DNA of 14,642 nucleotides from JAFGED01 sp964551295. Its GTDB lineage: Bacteria > Chloroflexota > Anaerolineae > B4-G1. The stretch spans positions 1 through 14,642 of the forward strand of contig CAZKDJ010000102.1 in NCBI GenBank assembly GCA_964551295.1. The letters run 5' to 3'. The position numbers and the translations under genes are program-made. The number at the start of each line of letters is the position of its first letter. Position 1 is the first letter of the stretch. The notes under the pieces were generated by a model. The model was not told the origin of the DNA. It saw only the letters and a program-made list of their open reading frames with translations, and did no database searches. Below are positions 5,647 to 11,031 of this stretch, in pieces.

Positions 5647-7794
5647 GTGCAGACTGATTCCCTTTCGCTATTTGAGAAAATTCCATCTCGTATCGCGCGT
5701 TTGGAGGATCTGGCCTATAACTTTTGGTGGAGCTGGCACCATGGGTCGCGCGACCTGTTCAAGATGCTCGATCGGACGTTGTGGCGCAGCACCGGTCACA
5801 ACCCGGTCAAGATGCTGCGCGAGGTGCCTCAGGAGCTTTTGCAGGATCTGGCGTCGGATCCGCTCTTCCTGCGTCAGTATGATGCCGTGTTGATGGCGCT
5901 TGACGCCGACTTGAACAACGGGCACCTTTGGTTTCCGAGTCGATATCCTGAGCTGGGAGCGAGCCCCATCGCCTACTTCTCTGCCGAGTTTGGCTTGCAC
6001 CGCTCGCTGCCTATTTACTCCGGTGGACTGGGGGTGCTGGCGGGCGATCACTGCAAGGAGGCCAGCGACATCGGGTTGCCACTGCTTGCAGTGGGCTTTC
6101 TCTACGAGATGGGGTACTTTCGCCAGACGCTTACCTCCGATGGGTGGCAGGAAGCGGTTTACCCGGTCTTTAAGGCGAAAGAGGCTGCCATCCGCGAGGA
6201 GTTGTGTGAGGGCAGTGGAGACTGCCTCTTTGTTCCGGTAGAAGTGGGCGATAGGGAGGTGCAGCTCCAGGTCTGGCGCGTTCAGGCGGGGCGAGTGAAC
6301 CTTTACCTGATGGACGCCCACCACGATTTGAACGCGCCGTGGGACCAGGAGTTGACCGCGCGGTTGTACGGTGGCGATCAGGAGATGCGCATCCAGCAGG
6401 AGATCGTGCTGGGCATCGGTGGCCTGCATGTCCTGCGGGCGCTGGGGATCGATCCGGCCGTTTACCACCTCAACGAGGGACATTCGGCCTTCTTGGTGCT
6501 GGAGCGCGCGCGTAAGATGGTCGAAGCCGGACAGTCCTTCGAGGAAGCGTGCCGGGTCATCAGGGACACGACCCACTTTACGACCCACACACCGGTGCCT
6601 GCCGGTCACGATGTGTTTCCCTTCCATCTGGTCGAGAGGTACTTTCACAACTATTGGCCTCGTCTGGGGCTCAGCCGGGAAGCTTTTCTGGAGCTGGGGT
6701 GCGCTGATGGGGATAACCACGGTTTCAATATGACGGTGCTGGCGCTGCGCATGTCTGGGCAGTGTAACGGCGTGAGCAAGCTGCACGGTGAGGTGTCCCG
6801 CCGTATGTGGCAGGGGCTCTGGCCCGAGAAATCGGTGGATGAGGTGCCCATCTCGCACGTCACCAACGGTGTCCACGTGCCGTCGTGGATCGGCGACGCG
6901 ATGAATCGCGTCTACCGCAAGTACATGAGGCCTGATTGGATCGACGAGCAGGACGACCTCGCCCTGTGGGAGCGCATTCTCGACGTGCCGGACGAGGAGC
7001 TATGGGCAGCTCACGTGCATCTCAAGCGCAAGCTGATGGCGTTGATCCGCGAGCGGGCGCGTCGGGCGCGCGTCGAGCGCAGGGATCCAGAGCAGGTTTT
7101 GACCTGCGGGACGTTGCTCGATCCTGAAGCGCTCGTCATCGGCTTTGCGCGGCGCTTTGCCACCTACAAGCGGGCGACGTTGATCTTTCACAATCTGGAT
7201 CGCCTGGGGCAGTTGCTCCACAATCAATATCGACCGGTGCAGTTTATATTTGCTGGCAAGGCCCATCCGGCCGACGATGGTGGTAAGCGGCTCATACAGC
7301 ACATCTACAATGCCGCCCGCGACCCGGCGATGGGCGGGCGCATCGCCTTCATCGAGGACTATGACATGCAAGTGGCGCGTTACCTGGTGCAGGGGGTGGA
7401 CGTGTGGCTCAACAACCCGCGCCGGCCGTATGAGGCCAGTGGCACCAGCGGCCAGAAGGCAGCCGTCAACGGCGTGCCCAATCTGAGTGTGCTCGATGGC
7501 TGGTGGACCGAGGGGTACAACGGGGCTAACGGCTGGGCCATCGATGCCGGGCAGGACGAGTTTGAGAACGAATGGGCGCAGGATGCCGCCGAGGCGGAGG
7601 CGCTGTATGATTTACTTGAGCACGAGGTCGTGCCCCTGTTCTACCAGTGGGACGCCGACGGCGTGCCGCGAGGGTGGGTGCGGGTGATGAAGGAAGCCAT
7701 CCGCACGGCAGCTCCCGTCTTTTGTACCCGGCGTATGGTCAAAGAGTACGCCGAGCGTTTTTACGTGCCGGCTGCCAGGCGGGCCCGTAAATGA
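5647..7794 (+). CDS. glgP: Alpha-glucan (glycogen/maltodextrin) phosphorylase, GT35, DUF3417-type
   Basis: A cytoplasmic PLP enzyme that releases glucose 1-phosphate from alpha-1,4-glucans using phosphate. It has 715 residues, the short bacterial type. The N-terminal DUF3417 domain (about 7-85) includes L-A-Y-N-F-W-W-S-W-H and DRTLWRSTGHNPVKML. The phosphorylase core follows with Y-F-S-A-E-F-G-L-H and Y-S-G-G-L-G-V-L-A-G-D-H. H-L-N-E-G-H-S-A-F, T-T-H-T-P-V-P-A-G-H-D and F-A-R-R-F-A-T-Y-K-R are also present. The cofactor site is E-A-S-G-T-S-G-Q-K-A-A-V-N-G, with the predicted PLP lysine at 604. Most relatives have Met where this protein has Gln603. The open frame extends 80 codons upstream into the membrane-protein gene, but the GTG at 5647 is preceded by AAGGAGG at 4 nt. 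It is convergent with the trehalose synthase operon, which suggests a link between storage glucan and trehalose metabolism. Confidence 0.95.
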   Translation: MQTDSLSLFEKIPSRIARLEDLAYNFWWSWHHGSRDLFKMLDRTLWRSTGHNPVKMLREVPQELLQDLASDPLFLRQYDAVLMALDADLNNGHLWFPSRYPELGASPIAYFSAEFGLHRSLPIYSGGLGVLAGDHCKEASDIGLPLLAVGFLYEMGYFRQTLTSDGWQEAVYPVFKAKEAAIREELCEGSGDCLFVPVEVGDREVQLQVWRVQAGRVNLYLMDAHHDLNAPWDQELTARLYGGDQEMRIQQEIVLGIGGLHVLRALGIDPAVYHLNEGHSAFLVLERARKMVEAGQSFEEACRVIRDTTHFTTHTPVPAGHDVFPFHLVERYFHNYWPRLGLSREAFLELGCADGDNHGFNMTVLALRMSGQCNGVSKLHGEVSRRMWQGLWPEKSVDEVPISHVTNGVHVPSWIGDAMNRVYRKYMRPDWIDEQDDLALWERILDVPDEELWAAHVHLKRKLMALIRERARRARVERRDPEQVLTCGTLLDPEALVIGFARRFATYKRATLIFHNLDRLGQLLHNQYRPVQFIFAGKAHPADDGGKRLIQHIYNAARDPAMGGRIAFIEDYDMQVARYLVQGVDVWLNNPRRPYEASGTSGQKAAVNGVPNLSVLDGWWTEGYNGANGWAIDAGQDEFENEWAQDAAEAEALYDLLEHEVVPLFYQWDADGVPRGWVRVMKEAIRTAAPVFCTRRMVKEYAERFYVPAARRARK

Positions 7795-7802
7795 GTTTCC
7801 CC

Positions 7803-7836
7803 AAAAAGCCCTGCCTTCTGCAGCAGCCCTTTTTTT
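7803..7836. terminator. Bidirectional terminator between convergent operons
   Basis: AAAAAG (7803-7808) pairs with the CTTTTT at 7829-7834. Inside, CTGC (7811-7814) and GCAG (7820-7823) form a short stem with a 5-nt loop. The plus strand ends in T7 (7830-7836) and the minus strand in T5. It lies 9 nt after the phosphorylase stop and 2 nt after the end of the trehalose synthase gene on the other strand, so it can serve both. The inner stem is short, so strength is uncertain. Confidence 0.6.
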
Positions 7837-7837
7837 C

Positions 7838-9076
7838 TCACCTGGTCAGTTCCGCAAACAGACGCAGGTAATCTGCCAGATGCTGCGTGGTAAGAAAGTT
7901 CTTCCGCACGTGCTCCCGCGCGGCTTCCCCCATACGCCGCGACTCTTCAGGATGCTGTAGGAGGTAGAGCGCTTTCTCGCCGCAGGCTTTCACCGAGTCC
8001 ACCAGGAAGCCGGTCTGACCGTCGATGACCTGCAGCGGGATGCCGCCCACGTTGCCGCCCACCACCGGTTTTCCCTTCCACAGCGCCTCCGTCACCACCA
8101 GCCCGAACCCCTCGCGGGTCGACTTTTGAATGATGACGTCGCTGACGGTCTGGAAGGCCCCCACCTCCAACGCGCCCACGCCGTGAAAGTTGTGCAGGAT
8201 GTGGACGTCCTCGTCCTTCCCGGCGTGGCGGATCGTCTTGTCCAGGTAATACCAGCCTTGGGGATCGTCGGAGGCCATTGAGCCGACCAGGGCCAGTTGT
8301 ACCTCCGGCACCTGCTCTTTGACGATCCGATAGGCGTCGATCACCCCCAGCGGATCCTTCCAGGGATCGAAGCGGCTGACCTGAGTGATGAGTGGGCGAT
8401 TCACGTCGATACCAAAGCTGGCTACGATCTCCCGTGCCTCCTGCTCCGCCATCGGCGCGTTCTTGGGCGAGAGGGGATCGATCGTCGGCGGGATGATGGC
8501 CAGGTGGTCTGGATTCACTCCAGGGTCCACGTATTCCTTCATCGTGAAAACGGCGGCCTCGTACTCGGCGATGTAGGGGGCGAAAAAGTTCCAATACTCG
8601 GGGTTTGGATTGGAGGTATCGATGTGGCAGCGCCAAATCCAATGCTTGCCCCCGACTAGACCGTGGTAGCGAAGCAACCCGGCAGGCTGCGGGTCGTGGA
8701 CGATGACAAAGTCGTATTCCCCTTCGAACGCGTGTGCGTTCACCTCGTTGTAGCGCTGCCAGATGGCCTTCATGTCATCGGTAAAGGGGGTAGCCATTCC
8801 CTGTAGACCGTTGTGGCAGGCCTTGGTGACGTTAAAGAACTCGTCCTCCCCCGCAATGACCTGCCACTCGACTTCCAGGCCCACGTCCCGCATCAGCGGC
8901 ACCAGCGTGTACAGTATCTCCGCGACGCCGCCGCCAAAGGCCGTGGCGTTGATGTGCACCACGCGCGCGCCCTGCAGCGGCTCGGCCGCTGCGCGAATCT
9001 CTGCGATTGCCTCGTGTCCGACGATGGGTTGGTAGTCGGCCAGTTGTTTTGGCTCTAGCTTGACTGTTTGTAACAC
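7838..9076 (-). CDS. treT: Trehalose synthase, GT4 family (trehalose glycosyltransferring synthase, TreT-type)
   Basis: A 412-residue cytoplasmic GT-B fold enzyme of the TreT/trehalose-phosphorylase group. Such enzymes reversibly make trehalose from glucose and a nucleotide- or phosphate-activated glucose. The N-terminal half has V-V-H-I-N-A-T-A-F-G-G-G-V-A-E (39-53), V-H-D-P-Q-P-A-G (126-133) and W-R-C-H-I-D-T-S-N (148-156), typical of this group. The C-terminal donor domain has T-Q-V-S-R-F-D-P-W-K-D-P (231-242; predicted phosphate contacts R235 and K240). It also has the GT4 E-x7-E motif E-G-F-G-L-V-V-T-E (E322, E330). The start is the GTG at 9076-9074: AAGGGA, formed by the last codons of the upstream permease gene, is 8 nt away. 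The gap between the genes is 5 nt. Last gene of the sugar operon. The in-frame extension upstream lies inside the permease gene and is rejected. Donor nucleotide preference cannot be read from the sequence. Confidence 0.9.
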   Translation of the reverse strand: MLQTVKLEPKQLADYQPIVGHEAIAEIRAAAEPLQGARVVHINATAFGGGVAEILYTLVPLMRDVGLEVEWQVIAGEDEFFNVTKACHNGLQGMATPFTDDMKAIWQRYNEVNAHAFEGEYDFVIVHDPQPAGLLRYHGLVGGKHWIWRCHIDTSNPNPEYWNFFAPYIAEYEAAVFTMKEYVDPGVNPDHLAIIPPTIDPLSPKNAPMAEQEAREIVASFGIDVNRPLITQVSRFDPWKDPLGVIDAYRIVKEQVPEVQLALVGSMASDDPQGWYYLDKTIRHAGKDEDVHILHNFHGVGALEVGAFQTVSDVIIQKSTREGFGLVVTEALWKGKPVVGGNVGGIPLQVIDGQTGFLVDSVKACGEKALYLLQHPEESRRMGEAAREHVRKNFLTTQHLADYLRLFAELTR

Positions 9077-9081
9077 GATAT

Positions 9082-10029
9082 TTATCCCTTCACCGAGCCG
9101 GCCAGGATGCCGCGCACAAAGAACCGCTGCAAGGCGAAGAAGATGATCATTGGCATCAGCATCGAGATAAAGGCAGCGGCTGTGAGCAGGTGCCATCCTG
9201 CTCCTAGCGAGGTGACCATATTGCTGATCTGGTAGGTGAGCACCGGCGTCGTGCCGCCCAAAAAGACCAGCGCCACCAGCAGGTCGTTCCACACCCACAG
9301 GAACTGGAAGATGGTCAGCGAGGCGATGGCCGGTGTGGAGAGTGGTAGCGCCAGGCGGATGAACGCCGTCCAGGGGGACGCGCCGTCCAGGTAGACCGAC
9401 TCGAACACGTCGCGCGGTAAGGACCCGATAAAGTTGCGCAGCAGGTAGATGGCGTATGGCAGGCCAAAGCCGGTGTGAAAGAGCCAGATGCCGACGAACG
9501 TGCCATTCAGTCCCAGTTGTGTGTAGATGCGGTAGATGGGGACCAACGTCATCTGGAGCGGCACCACCTGCAGGCCAACCAGGATGACGAATAGAAGCTG
9601 GCGGCCTCTGAAATCCAGCCAGGAGAAGGCATAGGCGGCAAAGGCCGCGAACAACACCGGCAGGATAGTAGCGGGAACGGCCACCAGCATGCTATTGAGG
9701 AAGGACCTCCCCATACCCTGCGGGCTGAGCAGGCCGGTTCCTGTGCATTCTGGGTCTGGATTTTCTACCAAGCATGCCTCGGCGTAAGGCTTCCGTCCCC
9801 GGTACCCCACCAGCGCGGCTTGGTAGTTGTTGAGTGTGAAGCGCGCTCGGTCCACGTCCTCAGGATCTCGGGGCGATAGAGCCGTCCACCAGCCGCTCTC
9901 GTTGATATCTTGGAAGGGACGCAGGGAGGTGGCGAACAGGCCGAAAGTGGGCAGCACCCACACGATGCACAGACCGATGATCACGGCGTGAAGTGGGACG
10001 GTTTTCAAAATGTTCACTAGTTTGTTCAT
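9082..10029 (-). CDS. MalG/AglG-type sugar ABC transporter permease (CUT1 family)
   Basis: A 315-residue inner-membrane permease. The first membrane helix is at 14-35. A family-typical extracytoplasmic stretch of about 65 residues follows (44-108, with the cysteines C86 and C95). Later come the MalG-like A-A-Y-A-F-S motif (131-136), Q-V-V-P-L-Q-M-T-L-V-P (154-164) and L-P-Y-A-I-Y-L-L-R-N-F. The EAA loop for the ATPase is at about 207-229 (V-F-E-S-V-Y-L-D-G-A, ending A-L-P-L). The protein ends in G-S-V-K-G, as many MalG homologues do. The large loop is closer to alpha-glucoside (AglG-like) permeases than to E. coli MalG. The ATG at 10029-10027 overlaps the MalF-type stop as ATGA and has GGAGG at 8 nt. 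It forms the channel with the preceding gene product. Confidence 0.92.
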   Translation of the reverse strand: MNKLVNILKTVPLHAVIIGLCIVWVLPTFGLFATSLRPFQDINESGWWTALSPRDPEDVDRARFTLNNYQAALVGYRGRKPYAEACLVENPDPECTGTGLLSPQGMGRSFLNSMLVAVPATILPVLFAAFAAYAFSWLDFRGRQLLFVILVGLQVVPLQMTLVPIYRIYTQLGLNGTFVGIWLFHTGFGLPYAIYLLRNFIGSLPRDVFESVYLDGASPWTAFIRLALPLSTPAIASLTIFQFLWVWNDLLVALVFLGGTTPVLTYQISNMVTSLGAGWHLLTAAAFISMLMPMIIFFALQRFFVRGILAGSVKG

Positions 10030-10955
10030 CGCATGGCCTCCTGTTGCTGGAACCGGCGGATGTTCATGTATCCCACCGGGATGATGAGTAGGATGAGGAT
10101 GACGGCAATCGCCGACGACAGGCCGGAGTTGTACTTGATGAACTGCTCCTGATACATGCGAGTGGCGATGACCTGCACGTCTGGCTGCCCGCCGCCCATC
10201 ACGTAGACGATGTCGAATATCTTGAGCACGTTGACGACCATAGTAGTGATGACGACGGTGATGGTCGGCATGATCATCGGCACGACGATGCCCCAAAAGA
10301 CGCGCCACTCATTCGCGCCGTCTACTCTCGCGGCCTCGAGAATCTCCTCGGGCACGCCCTTGAGCGCCGCAGACAGGATGGTCATGCAAAAGCCCGTCCA
10401 CATCCAGACGCCCACGATGATCAGGCAGATGTTGTTCAGCCACGGGCCACGCGTAAGCCACGGGATTGGCTTACCGCCCAGCCCGGTGACGATGGCGTTC
10501 AGAATGCCTACCTGGCTGCCAAAGCTGGCATAGTCGTACACAAAACCCCAGATGATACCCGCCCCTACGAACGAGATGGCCATGGGTAAAAAGATGACCG
10601 CTTTGGCGAGGGGTTCGTATTTGACGCGGTCGACCAGGACGGCGATCAGAAGCCCCATACCGGTCGTGCCGGTGACCATCAGGACGATCCACAGGGCATT
10701 GTTTCTAAAAGCCCGCAGCATCACTTCGTCGCTCAGCGCACGGCGATAGTTCTCAAAGATGCCCCAGCAGGGATGACCTTCAAGGCACGTGGCTGCCGCC
10801 GACAGTTCACCTTCAGTATCTTTGAGACTGAGGCCGATCGTGTTGACGGTGGGATAGACGACAAAGAAGGTCAGGATCAGCATGGCGGGCAGGACAAAGA
10901 GTAGCGGCATCAGCCGCCCTTGCTTCATGATCTTTGGTACAACGCTTGTGCTCAT
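10026..10955 (-). CDS. MalF/AglF-type sugar ABC transporter permease (CUT1 family)
   Basis: A 309-residue inner-membrane permease. The first helix is MPLLFVLPAMLILTFFVVYP (16-35), the common start of CUT1 permeases. A periplasmic stretch with C57 and C63 follows, then helices from about 85. P-W-L-T-R-G-P-W at 165-172 precedes another helix. The EAA loop is at about 203-225 (E-E-I-L-E-A-A-R-V-D-G-A, ending I-V-V-P). This resembles the alpha-glucoside importer subunit AglF and not the longer enterobacterial MalF. The ATG at 10955-10953 has AAAGGAG at 8 nt. A strong hairpin lies between this gene and the upstream binding-protein gene. The downstream partner overlaps by 4 nt. Confidence 0.92.
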   Translation of the reverse strand: MSTSVVPKIMKQGRLMPLLFVLPAMLILTFFVVYPTVNTIGLSLKDTEGELSAAATCLEGHPCWGIFENYRRALSDEVMLRAFRNNALWIVLMVTGTTGMGLLIAVLVDRVKYEPLAKAVIFLPMAISFVGAGIIWGFVYDYASFGSQVGILNAIVTGLGGKPIPWLTRGPWLNNICLIIVGVWMWTGFCMTILSAALKGVPEEILEAARVDGANEWRVFWGIVVPMIMPTITVVITTMVVNVLKIFDIVYVMGGGQPDVQVIATRMYQEQFIKYNSGLSSAIAVILILLIIPVGYMNIRRFQQQEAMR

Positions 10956-10995
10956 AGTCGCACTCCTTTCCTACACGGGTAGGTGCTAGGATGGG

Positions 10996-11022
10996 AGGGG
11001 AGACCCCAACGGGGTCTCCCCT
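10996..11022 (-). terminator. Strong intercistronic hairpin after the binding-protein gene
   Basis: AGGGGAGACCCC (10996-11007) and GGGGTCTCCCCT (11011-11022) form a perfect 12-bp GC-rich stem with a 3-nt loop, 9 nt after the binding-protein stop codon. No T-run follows on the minus strand, so it is not a standard intrinsic terminator. A partial terminator or a 3'-end-stabilising hairpin that favours the binding-protein message over the permeases is more likely, as in the E. coli malE-malF gap. Confidence 0.8.
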
Positions 11023-11031
11023 GAACTGTCG

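Noticed and set aside
5668..6876. A 402-codon minus-strand frame opposite the phosphorylase
   Set aside because: Shadow of the phosphorylase gene; no start signal and His/Gln/Arg-rich composition.
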